A stretch of 64,000 nt of DNA from Mallotus nudiflorus (lineage: Eukaryota; Streptophyta; Magnoliopsida; Malpighiales; Euphorbiaceae), in assembly GCA_947683625.1 (NCBI GenBank), contig CANTUR010000659.1, positions 855,501 to 919,500 on the forward strand. The letters are read 5' to 3'. Below are positions 13,505-24,625 of this stretch, piece after piece. Numbering within the stretch: the stretch's first letter is position 1; the number at the start of each line of letters is the position of its first letter. The notes below the pieces were generated by a model. It did not search any database. It had not been told where the DNA came from and saw only the letters and a program-made list of their open reading frames with translations. The position numbers and the translations under genes are program-made.

Positions 13505-13869
13505 CTTTTCTAAAAATGTGACTAGCCCGAAAATTTATTTTGAAAACTACACATGCAAGCATCGAAGCCATTTCTGTTGAACCTTCCATTGAACATGATG
13601 AGATGAATCCTGAAATAAGTGAACAACCATAGGAGAATCACACTCAAGCCACAAGCTATGCCAACCCTTATCCCATGCTATCTCAATTGCATAAATGGCT
13701 ACTGCAATTTCAACATGAAAGACAAATTCATTCCTAACCTCGAATGCAAAGGAGCCTGGAGGGAAACTTGAAGCTATCTGAAAAATACCACCAACACCAG
13801 CAGCCTCATGCGTGCCCAAAGACGAGCCATCTGTGTTAACTTTGATCCAAGATGCAGGAGGAGTCTGCC
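13505..13869 (-). pseudogene. LINE ORF2 C-terminal RNase H domain
   Basis: The minus-strand translation reads WIKVNTDGSSLG, then GVGGIF, a conserved acidic E in the helix region, and LECDSPMVV, the pattern of the plant RNase H domain (RVT_3) at the end of L1-type ORF2. Its usual job is removal of RNA from RNA-DNA hybrids during retrotransposition. The domain is nearly intact as a 90-codon open stretch, with a stop shortly after VQQKWLRCLHV. It belongs to the LINE reverse transcriptase fragment immediately to the right. Confidence 0.85.
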
Positions 13870-15145
13870 ATGAAACATAAAATATTCTTCAGTGCATTAC
13901 CAGGAATGCCATTAACATGTAAAAGCTTTAAAATGTGAAGCTCAACCTTCGAGTTGAACATCCTACCAACCCAAAAGAAATCAGTCTCTTTGATGGCTGT
14001 CTAAATCTAATGAAGAGCTAGATGGATATTAGGAGTGTCATTATCAAAGATAGCAACATTTCTAATCCTCCACATAATCGAAATAGCATGGACAATGGCC
14101 GAAGTCCACACAGCCGAAATTTAGGAGTTGAAGCCATGATTCATTGCATCCAAAATTAAATCTTCCAAAGAACTTGAGACTTGAATTCTCCTCCCCAAAA
14201 GACTAGCAATAGTTGTCTAAATGGCAGAAGAAAAAGGGCAGCCCAAAAATAAATGAACACTATCTTCCACATTTGCTTTGCAGAGAACACGTCGAGAAGT
14301 AAATCCAAAACCCTTCCTCAATAAATTATCTTTTATGGGAAGATAATTCATTAAAGCTCTCTAACAAATCAAAGATCGAGCAAGGGGTAGAAATTCTTTC
14401 CAAATGAAAGAATGCCAAGAAATTAAATTCCTACAAAAGCAAAGATGATCAAACATTCTCTTAACTGTCAATTGGCCATAAGAAACTACTATCCAAGCAC
14501 AAATATCAGACTCAAAATTAATAGGAGAAATAGCTAAGATGTTATCCTTTACCTCTGCATTCGAACTATACGATGGTTGCCAGGAATCATTAGCTAAAAA
14601 TTGTGACACTTTATCAACTAGATGATGCTGATAATGAGGGCTAATCCATAGTCATCATAGAGATCCATTTAGATGTCCAAAAATTAAGCTCACAATTTTC
14701 CCCAATGAAGCATTTTATATCAGACCAAAGTCTTGTATAAATAAGCTTAATTTGACCACTAGATAGAGGAGTGGAAGAATGAATCATGAGGAATACCTAA
14801 AGGAAAGAGAAATATGCTCCTCATAGCTGAAATAGGATAACTAGTAGAGGTAATAAATTTCTAGGCCATTTTGCTCAACATAGCTGCATTTAAAATCCTT
14901 AACTATTTAAAACCAAGACCACCATCTTTTTTTGAAAGATAAATAATTTTCCATGGGACTGACATAAGCTTCTTTTCAATAATAGAACTTGTCCATAAAA
15001 AGTTTCTCATACAACGCTCTAAAAGAGAGAGTAATGAAGAAGGCCATCTGTAGACTGCAAAAGAATGCAACAAAGAGTTAGTAATTATAAATTGAATGAG
15101 AGTAAGCCTCCTAGCTATAGATTAAAAAGACCCTTTATTGACCTT
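13870..15145 (-). pseudogene. LINE ORF2: RT C-terminus and zf-RVT segment
   Basis: Minus-strand frames read RRLTLIQFIITNSLLHSF, RCMRNFLW and KKDGGLGFK, the conserved stretch after the polymerase domain of plant L1 ORF2, followed toward 14600-13900 by a cysteine-rich zf-RVT-like region (CAWIVVSYGQLTVKRMFDHL and similar). Several stops interrupt it. The segment is cut at its right end by the solo LTR at 15146 and resumes at 19869. Confidence 0.8.
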
Positions 15146-15431
15146 AGCACTAATCAATCTTAATTTTAATCTTAACAAACTTAATTTTGAGCATTTAATT
15201 TGTTTGTTTAAGTGTGTATAAGTTAGGATTCCATTGGAAGTTAAAATGAAGTATGATTATCTTAGGTTGATTCAACCGCTGAGATTCAAGGAAGATTTTG
15301 ACATCCTTAGAGCTTTATAATGAGAATGTTATCTTCTTCATGTTTGAAGTAGACATCTTGAGCTTTTCTGAATTGGGCTTGCTTGTCAAAATCTGAGTTC
15401 ATTTGGATATGAAAATATTAAGTCGAAATCA

Positions 15432-16012
15432 ATGTATGCAGCTGCCATTTTAGATTGCACAGCTCTTAGTATTTTAGACATATCTTGAGCTAAATAAGTC
15501 CAATTGAGGTGATTCAAAATAATATAGAAAGCTAAGTCCAGTATCTAAAACTTTTATGAAAAAAGTGTGGGAAAATTCAAATTTCTCAAATATAAAATCA
15601 TGGTTTCAATTTGTGCATAACTATTTGACAGTAATCTGCATTTTATATTGCACAACTCTTAGTATTTTGAACATATCTTGAGTTACAGAAGTCCAATTGA
15701 GGTGATTCAAAATGATATGGAAACCTAAGTCTATAAATTTCATGAAGAAAAGTGTGGGAAAATTCAAACATTTTAAATATAAAATCACGGTTTCAACTTG
15801 TGCACAACTGTCTAACAGTAGTCTGTATTTTAGATTTCATAGCTCTTAGTATTTTGAATATATCTTACGCTATAGAAGTCTAATTTAGATGATTTAAAAT
15901 GATATGAAAAGCTAAGTCAAATATCTATAACTTTTATGAAGAAAGTGTGGATAAATTAAAATGTCTTCAGTAGTCAATCATGGTTTCAATCCATGTATAG
16001 CTATCTGACAAC
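15432..16012 (+). repeat. about 190-bp tandem repeat, three copies, in the copia-type LTR
   Basis: The block around AGCTCTTAGTATTTT recurs at 15461, 15654 and 15841 (periods 193 and 187 bp), each followed by related sequence including AGTCCAATTGAGGTGATTC and AAAGTGTGG. The copies have diverged visibly. Confidence 0.85.
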
Positions 16013-16932
16013 ATCACTTTCAATAATTCAAAATTATAAACATTGAATTCAAAATATAGATGTTAGACACATTATTTGCACCTCCAACAACTATATTTTT
16101 AAGTTTTTATCTATATAAACACCTTTAGAGCTGAATGGAAGTTAGGAAACTTGTTTATCATTCATTCTATCTTAAGCATTCAATTGAGCTCTCAAATTCT
16201 TTTAAATAATTCTTTGTTTGTATAACTCTTATGAGAGTTGATTGTGTCACGACCCAAAACAGGGGCCATGACCGGCGCTAGGGAATGGGAATTCTTTCGA
16301 ATCCGGAACTCGTAGCAAGCCTAAAATAAAATAAAATAAGACATGCAATAAAAATAATAACAACACATTTAAGTAAAATACTATGCAGTGGAATAAAATC
16401 ATAAAAGTATAAATAATAATCCACCACGGAATTTAAATCAAATCCTCATCTCATATATAAATAACTCCTTTAATACAAGTTTCAGTTCAAATTCTTAAAA
16501 TACATAACTCACAATTTATTTACAACTACTGCAGTGTCTAGATTATAAAAATAAAACTCAAGTGAACAATTTACATAATAAAGCCGGGGCAGAAGAAATC
16601 CGGCGTACAGGCCTGCTACTGAGGTCTGAAGACGATGACTCTCCTGAAAAATAATCAACGGAGGGGAGTCAGACCTCATTGAGTGAATTACTATAATATA
16701 TATACATGCATACTAAATGACAATGCATACAGTCAACAATATATGTAATATGTATGTATACAAGCAATTACACACAGATGCAATAAAATCATTTTATATA
16801 TATATTGAAAATCACTGTTTATGAAGGATCAAATAGAACCCTAGAAAATCGCAACCTCAAACAGTGTTAGACAACACTCTAGCCATACAGGCTCACTTAT
16901 TCCAATATATTCACTTATTCCATTTAGATAGT

Positions 16933-17033
16933 AGACTGACCCCGAGACACTAAGTCGACCGAGCTCCAGCAGTCTGACTGTCAGTGTGATTGGCCCCAAG
17001 ACACTAGGTCAACCGAGCTCCAGCAATCACACT
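16933..17033 (+). repeat. two tandem hairpin units with conserved loop and different stems
   Basis: Unit 1 pairs AGACTG (16933-16938) with CAGTCT (16970-16975). Unit 2 pairs AGTGTGATTG (16983-16992) with CAATCACACT (17024-17033). Both enclose 31-nt loops (16939-16969 and 16993-17023) that are alike at 27 of 31 positions and include ACCGAGCTCCAG. The stems differ between the units but stay complementary. Confidence 0.8.
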
Positions 17034-18705
17034 CCTAAATCATATCACACATCAGATAAATCAAATCCAATCAATATCCTCAAACAGGTTAGTAATATAG
17101 CCTAAATGCTATAAGCGTACCGATACGTACTCGATCCTAGTGCTGCCCACTAGGTAGCACGTTCTATTGATATCCTTCATTGAAGTATAAAATATACATT
17201 CATAAAATAAATGATGCATGAATTTAAAATAAACAGTAACATAAACTATATATATACTAGAAATATACCAAAAGTAAACCAGGTATATTTTGAGTATATA
17301 TATACGTCAAATAACCTAATATAATTGCAAAATAAACTAGAAATATATTCAAAAACATTTTAAGTATAAATGTTAAATAAAACATGCAATATTTCAAAAT
17401 ATATCTAAATATACCAAAAATAAACCAAAAATAAACCTAAGTGCTAATTAGATCATTTTGCATATTTATCAAAATAAACCATATATTTCTAAAACATGCA
17501 CCCTAAAGCATATATATATATAAAATAGTAACTCACACTTAGTGCGCTCCTCGAGATGGGTTCGACAGGCCTGGTCCACTAGGCCTCGGTCTCGACGCAA
17601 CTAAACAAATAAAAATAATAGATATCAGAATAAACCTAACAGAAAATTCTAGAAACTTGATCTAGAATATCAGACACAGAATCAGAATTAGGGTTTGATC
17701 GAATATCACGTTTTACGAGAATCCTACTGAAAATCCAGCAGAACTTCCCCTGTAAAACGGACATCTCTCTACTCAAAGAGTAGAGCCGACCTTGCAAAGA
17801 AACACACTTCAAAAAATAGGTACAGAAACACATCCACAACCCTTCGGTCGGACTCCAAACTACAGTTCACCGACCGAGGTCCACAATTCACAAAACAATA
17901 CAGAAATACCAAAAATACCCTTATATCATAGAAATACATTTAATAAGTAGAAATTATGTAATTAACCCTAACACATAGTAAAAACCGATAAAAACTCATT
18001 TTATTAGAAAAATCGTATATTATATATATAATTGAAAATAATTCACGAAAAATAGTTTTAATTAGTTAAAAATACTAAATAATTTGTAGAAATTATTTTT
18101 AACCTTAAATAACTATTAAAAGCAATTTAATTACATTTCTAGCCAAATTTAGGGTCAAATTACCAAAATACCCCTATATATATAAATTTACTAAAATTAA
18201 TCCAAAAATTCACCAAAAATAATATAATTGCACAAAATTAATTTTATCAACATATTTATCAATAATATCAATAAATAAACTCAATTAAATAATTAATTTC
18301 AATTAAAAACACAATTAACCCTATTTTATCAAAATTACATAAACTAAATAAATTCAAAATAAATACATAAAAAATTCATAAAAATTACAAATAAATTTTT
18401 ATAATTCATTTAAACACCTATAATTATCATAAAACACAATTTCACAATTTATTTAATTAATTTTTAAAAATTAGAAAATAATAATAAAATATTCAAAAAT
18501 ACCCAAAAATCAAAATAATTTCCAAAAATTCTACAAAAATTTAAAAATGTATATTAAGCTAAGAGAAACAACATTTGTGAAGGATTTTTTCATGAATCAA
18601 TCAATTCAAAGTTCAAAAAAATCAAGAACCCTAAAATGGCCGAATTACCAAAATCGAAACCTAAGAAAATATAGACCATTTTAAGTGAAAAAAAGCTTGG
18701 AATCA

Positions 18706-18960
18706 CACTCACCAGAGCTCAAGGAGAAGAAAGACACTGGTGGTGTCGAAAACGGTGGCCGAAAATACTGTGAACGACGGTGAGAAGAGTTTCGGCTTCT
18801 CCGGCCAAAACGAGCTTCTCGACGTCGAAAATGGCGGAACAGTTGGAGGAAGGAGGTGGCACACCGGGAGGCACACCGACAGCAAGAGAACGGCGGAACG
18901 GCGAGGAGGACGATCGGGAGGGAGAAGAGGGAAGAATGGCAAAACCGTAAATAAATCAAA
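18706..18960 (-). promoter_or_regulatory. GC-rich leader-like segment with 5' splice-site consensus in the long LTR
   Basis: This island is visibly GC-rich within very AT-rich DNA. On the minus strand it runs from below a TA-rich box to CTG|GTGAGTG (18706-18715), a strong donor consensus. Open frames exist on both strands, but they overlap and match no family I know, so a spliced LTR leader is a better reading than a gene. Confidence 0.45.
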
Positions 18961-19868
18961 CTTTATATTTTTGTTTAATATTAAATGTATATGTATATAT
19001 ATATATATACTTTTACACTATATATTAAAATAATATAAACTCACACACATTAAATATACACCACACACATATAATTTAATATTTTTAATAATTTATACAC
19101 TAAAAAAAATTAATTAAATAATATTAAAACTAATAATAAGTAATAAAAATATTAGGGTAATTAATTAAACCCTATTTTAATTTAAATATATACAAATATA
19201 TACATTATTTAGTACTTTTAAAAATACATATGAACTCATGCAAATGCGTAAATCTACTTAAAATAATTAATAATAAATTATTTACGTGAAAATTTCTTCG
19301 AAAATAGAATTCTCTGGAAAATTTTATGTAAAGCACTTAAAATAATATACAATAATTAAAATAAGCTTTAAATAAATATCAACTCATAAAAATATCATAA
19401 TTATATACAAAATTATTAATACTGCATATCTCGATGCAGTATAAAAGTATTTAAAAACACGAGATATTTCAGGTTGTGTGTTAAAAATAGAATTTATCTT
19501 CATCTTAAATCTTAGGATAGATTAGAAGGGAAGTGATATTTATTTTGGTTTAAGTGTTGTCCATTGAAACACTTGGGATTTGGTTTTTGAGTGAGCCTTG
19601 AAAACTCAAGTTGTAAGGTTGTAAGAGTGAGTAATAAAACTCTTGTGTAATCTCAATCTTGTGAAAAAGATTATGGGTGATTGAAAATCCTAACTAGGGG
19701 ATAAGTTAAGTGGAGACGTAAGATTGTTGTTGAACCCGAATTCCTTAAATTTTTGTGTTCTTGATTCTTCCTTCTCAACTTTCATTCAATTCTTGCAAAG
19801 AATTCTTTTAATTTCTCATTTTTATTTGACAGTCCTATTGACCCCCCTCTAGGACTCTTTTCAACCTT

Positions 19869-21660
19869 TCCATTTTAAAAATTTGTTGCAAATCTTCTTA
19901 GCAATTAGCTTTAATATAGGAGCTCCAACAAACAGAGGAACACCCAAATATAAAAAAGGCAATGAACCTCTCTTTATGTCTATAATTTGCCTAATCTTAT
20001 GGATGCTAGCTTTAGTAATGGATTTATAAAATAAATTTTTGATTTTGACCAGTTGACCAGTTGCCCAGAAAATTGCCCATACATAATGAAAACATCTTTA
20101 ATTTCTCTAATATTTCACATAGATGCTTTGCCAAACAATATCACATAATCAACATAAAGGAAATGTGTGGGGAAGAAAGAATTCCTTATGTGAAGCATTG
20201 GAATAATATCTTCCTTAGCAACCTTAGTAGAAATTAATTTACTAACAAAATCTTCAGCAAGAAAAAACAATAAAAGAGATAATGGATCACTTATCTAACT
20301 CCTCTTGAACAAGGAAAATACCTCTGTACTTTTCCATTGATCATGATAGAAAGCCTGGATGAAGAAAACAAAGCCAAAACCCAATCCCTAAAATGCAGAG
20401 AAAAACCAAAAGCTTCCAAGACATCAAGCAAAAAATTCTAATATACCGTATCAAATTCTTTGCGAATATTAATTTTCAAGGCCATATTACCTCGAAAATA
20501 ACTTTTATTCAAAAGATTAACCCCTTTAGAAGCCCCCATTTTATTGTCAGCAATACTACGTTCCTTTAAAAAACCAAATTGATTCAGAGAAATAATTCTG
20601 ATTGCAATTATGCAAGCTTAACAACTAAAATCTTAGTAACAATTTTCATGGCAAAGTTACTAAGAACAATGGGTATAAATTGCTCAAGAGAGATTGCCTC
20701 CATAACTTTAGGAATCAAAATCATAATACTAGAATTAATACTAGAGGTAACAACCCCAGTATTAAAGAAGCTACAAGCAACATCACACACTTCATGACTA
20801 ATTGAATCCCAAAAGGTTTTATAAAATATACTAGTGAATCCATCAGGGCTAGCGGCACTATGGTCATCTATTTGAAAGAAAATATCTCTGATCTCCTTAG
20901 AAATGAGACCCCGAATTAAGGCCATACTCTTTGTATTAGGCACCTCAACATAAATAATTAATTTAACCTAATTAACATCTAAAACTAAATTCAAATCGGC
21001 TTTGAAGAGATTCTTATAAAAATCAATAATATGATTTTCAATAATAATAGGATCGTCAGTTAACACTCCATCCACTTTAAGATGATGAATGCCTTACTTG
21101 AATTTAGTTTTATAAATTTTTAATGAAAGAAAGCAATATTGCAATCCCCTGCATCCAACCATTTAATTCTACTACGTTCCTTAAAGAAAATGTCCTGCTA
21201 TTTCAAGCAAGTGTCAAGCTCTTCATGAGCTACTAATTCTTGATGGAAAACCTCATCTGAAATGCCATCCAAAGCAATTTAGGCTTGATTAGCTAGCAAG
21301 GCTAAGCTCGCCTTATTAATTTTGTCATCCAAATAACCGAAAGTATCCTTATTCCATCTTTTAAAATCATAGTGCAACCATTTCAACTTGGCCCTAAATA
21401 ATTACATTGGGTGAAGAGAATAATTATGAGACTATCAGGAATGAGCAAAGAAGTCCCGAAGATCCATATGGGTTATCCATATAGCCTAAAAATGAAATTT
21501 AGGCACCAATCTCTGATGGGAAACACAATGAAGAAGTAATGGGGAATAGTCAAAATGATGGTAAGGAAGCACTAAGTATGAAACCACATTCCACTAATTA
21601 AAAAATTGAAAATTGGAAAGGGCTCTATCCAATTTACAATCTACCCGAGAAATACAATGT
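19869..21660 (-). pseudogene. LINE ORF2 reverse transcriptase domain
   Basis: Minus-strand translation gives SPDGFTSIFYKTFWD, FIPIVLSNFAMKIVTKILV and related blocks of the L1 reverse transcriptase, between the endonuclease (right) and the RT C-terminal region left of the solo-LTR complex. Frame breaks are frequent. Sequence resumes straight after ACCTT at 19864-19868, the putative second target-site copy of that insertion. Confidence 0.8.
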
Positions 21661-22200
21661 TTACCATTAGTCCATGTTTAGATTGCACCATGGGTAGGAA
21701 TCTCAAAAGGAGAACCATATTCAATAAATGATTGAAACTCTCTATAGGGTTCCAAAGCTAGAGCTTTACCTATTTTTTCATGAGCACCTAAGACCGCATT
21801 AAAATCTCCTAACACACACCAACTAGAAGCATTTAAATGATGATTTAAGAGATCAGTCCAAAGATGTACATGCCTGTTCCTCCACACACTACCATAAATA
21901 AAAGATAAGCTATGTAAGGAATTATTAACCAAGACATCAAAAGAAATATGTTGTTCATGAACATGAATTGAAGATGGAATAGGGCAAATACCCTTTGCCA
22001 AAACCCACATAGAAGGCAAACTACGATCATTATGAGCAATTAAAGATAAATTTAAATTATTCTAAAAAGAATTTAGAATATAAGCAAAATCCACCATAGG
22101 CTCCACAAGATATACAAAATGTAGGGAATATTGTTGACAAAAAGGAAAAAGAATTCTTTAGGTATTGGCATTACCCAAACCACGACAATTCTAGAATAAA
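21661..22200 (-). pseudogene. LINE ORF2 endonuclease domain
   Basis: The start matches NCRGLGN (near 22175-22195, one stop nearby), and the most open part is 21678-22019, with the conserved GDFNAVL block of apurinic-like L1 endonucleases (WCVLGDFNAVLGAHEK). This domain nicks the target DNA to prime reverse transcription. It is inactive because of stops on both sides of the open stretch. Confidence 0.85.
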
Positions 22201-22587
22201 AGCTTCTTAAATTTAACTTATTTAGTTTTTTGGCAGCTCTCTTAGATAGAGTTGCTTTATACTTTTGAGTCTGTGTGGATGTTTTTTTCTTAATAATTGT
22301 AGTCCACTTTTGATCCTCTATTTCTTCTTCATCAGCCCATGTACGTTTAGATGAAGCATCATTTATTAGATTTAGGCCTGAGTCATCAATACCATGCATA
22401 GCCAATAGGGGATCATAACCATCTACGTGTATATTTGAAGGGTCAATATTAAAAACAGATAACTCCTTACCAATGTTTTAGAATTTGAGTTCTGCTCTTG
22501 CTCATCAACCACGACATTCTTCTCCTTCAGATTAGAGGGAAGATCAATTATTGCATCTGTTTCGGTAATGTTGGGGTCCTTGTCAAT
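22201..22587 (-). pseudogene. LINE ORF1, C-terminal segment
   Basis: Minus-strand frame reading SSKRTWADEEEIEDQKWTT and a Lys-rich end (KATLSKRAAKKLNKLNLRS) just before ORF2. Its upstream part lies on the far side of the gypsy insertion. Counting the CTTAT duplication once, the reading frame passes through the former insertion point without a break, which supports ORF1 being open at the site when the gypsy element inserted. Confidence 0.8.
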
Positions 22588-22592
22588 CTTAT

Positions 22593-22984
22593 GGATATCG
22601 CATATATATATTCCTGTTTAATTAAAGAGCTTTATTTCCTAAACAGGGTTACTCGGAAAGGGAAGGCAGTGAAATCCATTTGAGGAAGGGACTATGCCTT
22701 AAGAGGATTTCTGAGCAAAGAAGGAATACTCTTCTATTTGGTTTGGGATTCCTATCTCAAGAGGAATCCTACTCTTTTCAGGTATGAATATCACTATAAA
22801 TAGGACTCCAGACCCCTCATTCTCAATCATCTTATTCTCTTATATTCTAATTGTCCCTTGCTTTCTCTCTAAATTCTCTACCTTAGGCATCAAAGTATTT
22901 GTGGGGATCGTCCTCATCTTTCACTTTGTCCTTTGTTAATTATTTGCAAGTCTTAAGCTCAACAGTTCCAGAAATAAGTTATCA
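22593..22984 (+). repeat. 5' LTR of the Tat-lineage gypsy element
   Basis: It aligns along its length with 31670-32027. The first base is G instead of the expected T (compare TGATAC in the 3' LTR). It ends TTATCA. It carries an ACTATAAATAGG TATA box near 22793 and a C/T-rich stretch downstream. Confidence 0.92.
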
Positions 22985-22986
22985 AG

Positions 22987-23004
22987 TGGCGCCATCTACG
23001 GGGA
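22987..23004 (+). other. primer-binding site
   Basis: TGGCGCCATCTACGGGGA lies two bases after the 5' LTR. TGGCGCC and GGGGA match the complement of the plant tRNA-Asp 3' end; the middle does not, so the primer tRNA is uncertain. Confidence 0.75.
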
Positions 23005-23055
23005 ACTCTTGGGAAAAAGCCATTCAAATACCTGCTAAGTTAAGACATCGACACC

Positions 23056-24600
23056 ATGACTTCTAGCCCACTGCCAATCTCGATTCCTAAAACTAACATT
23101 AATCCCTATGCATCCATTCCTTCAATTAATTTTTCAACACCTCTCCCAATAGTAATGCTTCCAATAACTTTCCAGTATATTGGAACTTCATCTAGAAATA
23201 CGCATTTACCTTTTAGTAATAGCCAGAGATGGCCGGCTTCGGGCATCGACTTTATATAGTATGCTCTATTATAACACCATCATTATCCAATACCTTCCAT
23301 ACCTTTTCCAAGCCTAACAGATACACCGATTGTTACCATGCCAAACCTAAACATTCAATCTCACCCAAACCAATAAGGAAGTCATGATACAAAATATCCA
23401 AGCTTAGATGGCCTTAATGCAACAACAATTAAACACTTTAATTCAAAGTGGCAACCTTGAGCTGGCTCATATAGACAACAACACAACACCTCAGGAGATA
23501 CCCGAGGTGAATAAGGGGGAAGAATAAAGTGCTAGAACGGGAATGCAGTTCAACTATTCTGGCCCTTGATGACTTAAAGTTAACACAAAAGGTGGAAGAG
23601 GTTATACACAAAGCCCATACAAAACTAAGAAAGGAGGATGAATGTATTATAGAAGGTAGAACTCTATTTATAAGAAGGATAATCTAGACAGAGATCTCTA
23701 CCAAGTTCAGAATCCCATCACTTGATTAGTACGATGGGATTGGAGATCTCGTTAACCACATATCCATGTTTAGAACAAGGATGTTGTTCTAGAATGTGAA
23801 CAATGGAATCATGTGTAGAGTCTTCCCAAGAACACTTATAAAGAATGCCCAAAAGTAATTTCATTGGCTCCTGGAGAACTCCGTCACCTCTTTTAAGGAC
23901 CTAGCAGAAAAGTTCTGTACCAGGTTCGTCACCAACGTTCCCCCTGCCAAAAACATCAATGATCTTCAGATGTGCCAGCAAGAGGTCGACGAGTCCCTAC
24001 GAAGCTATCTTGATCGGTTCAACAAAGTAGTTATACAGATCAAAAACCTTGTGGATGAAGTTGCCATAGAAGCTTTGAAAAAAGGTACTACACTCGGAAA
24101 GATCAAAGATAAGATAATGACAAAGGAACCTAGCACTTTTGCAGAGGTAATAACGGTCAGAATGATAAATATGGATGAAGATAGAAGGATGCAAAGGGAA
24201 GAGAAAAAACACCAACCAAAGATGAAAGATCAAAATCCAGACAAGCAAGCTTCCCAAAAATAAATTTCAGAAACTCGATAGAAAGATTTGATAGGGAAGC
24301 AGACAGAAACACACCTCTAAATACTTCTTGATCCAGAATTTTCATATGGGTCGGATAGAATGGTGTAGGACTTACCCCAACTAAAAGAATAAGCCCAAGC
24401 CGGAGATCAACGCAAGATAAGGGACACTATTTCCAGTATCATCGAGAATATGGGCATGACACTGAGGCTTATAGAGAACTAAAGAATGAAATAGAAAGAC
24501 TGGTGCAGAATGGTAAAATTAATAATTTCATGAACACCTTTAAGGGGAGCAGGAGCCCAGAAGCCCATGCATGAGATAGACCAAAAGTAAAGAAGGCCTG
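23056..24600 (+). pseudogene. gypsy gag remnant
   Basis: The first plausible ATG is at 23056 (MTSSPLPISIP). The retrotransposon gag domain is seen at about 23850-24200 (FKDLAEKFCTRFV, LRSYLDRFNKVVIQI, TFAEVITVRMINMDEDRR). A nucleocapsid-like YxxHREYGHDTE motif follows near 24430-24465. The usual role is particle formation and RNA packaging. It is broken by stops near 23258 and 24261 and by frameshifts. Confidence 0.75.
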
Positions 24601-24625
24601 GAATGAGCTGGCTGGTATTATTAAC

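Larger units (their letters stand above)
16245..19471 (-). mobile_element. 3.2-kb gypsy-type solo LTR nested in the copia-type LTR
   Basis: It starts TGTCACGACC and ends GATATTTCA (TG...CA), flanked by GATTG (16240-16244) and GGTTG (19472-19476), an imperfect 5-bp TSD. No polymerase, integrase or gag is present, and the length suits the long LTRs of Tekay/Del-type chromoviruses; that assignment rests on the TGTCACGACC start and the length only. The minus orientation is inferred from a TA-rich box near 18990-19010 followed by a GC-rich leader ending in a splice-donor consensus on the minus strand. Confidence 0.7.
15146..19863 (+). mobile_element. copia-type solo LTR in the LINE, itself interrupted
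   Basis: The LINE RT is interrupted by 15146-16244 plus 19472-19863, LTR-like sequence without internal coding domains. The right part ends CCCCCCTCTAGGACTC...TTTTCA, like the LTR end of SIRE-type copia elements. ACCTT occurs at 15141-15145 and 19864-19868 as a putative 5-bp TSD. The left end reads AGCAC rather than TGCAC, so that boundary is less certain. A TATATAAA-like box lies near 16110. Confidence 0.7.

Noticed and set aside
18681..19033. Overlapping open frames on both strands in the GC-rich block
   Set aside because: They overlap each other, match no family, and lie inside a solo LTR; a leader is more plausible.
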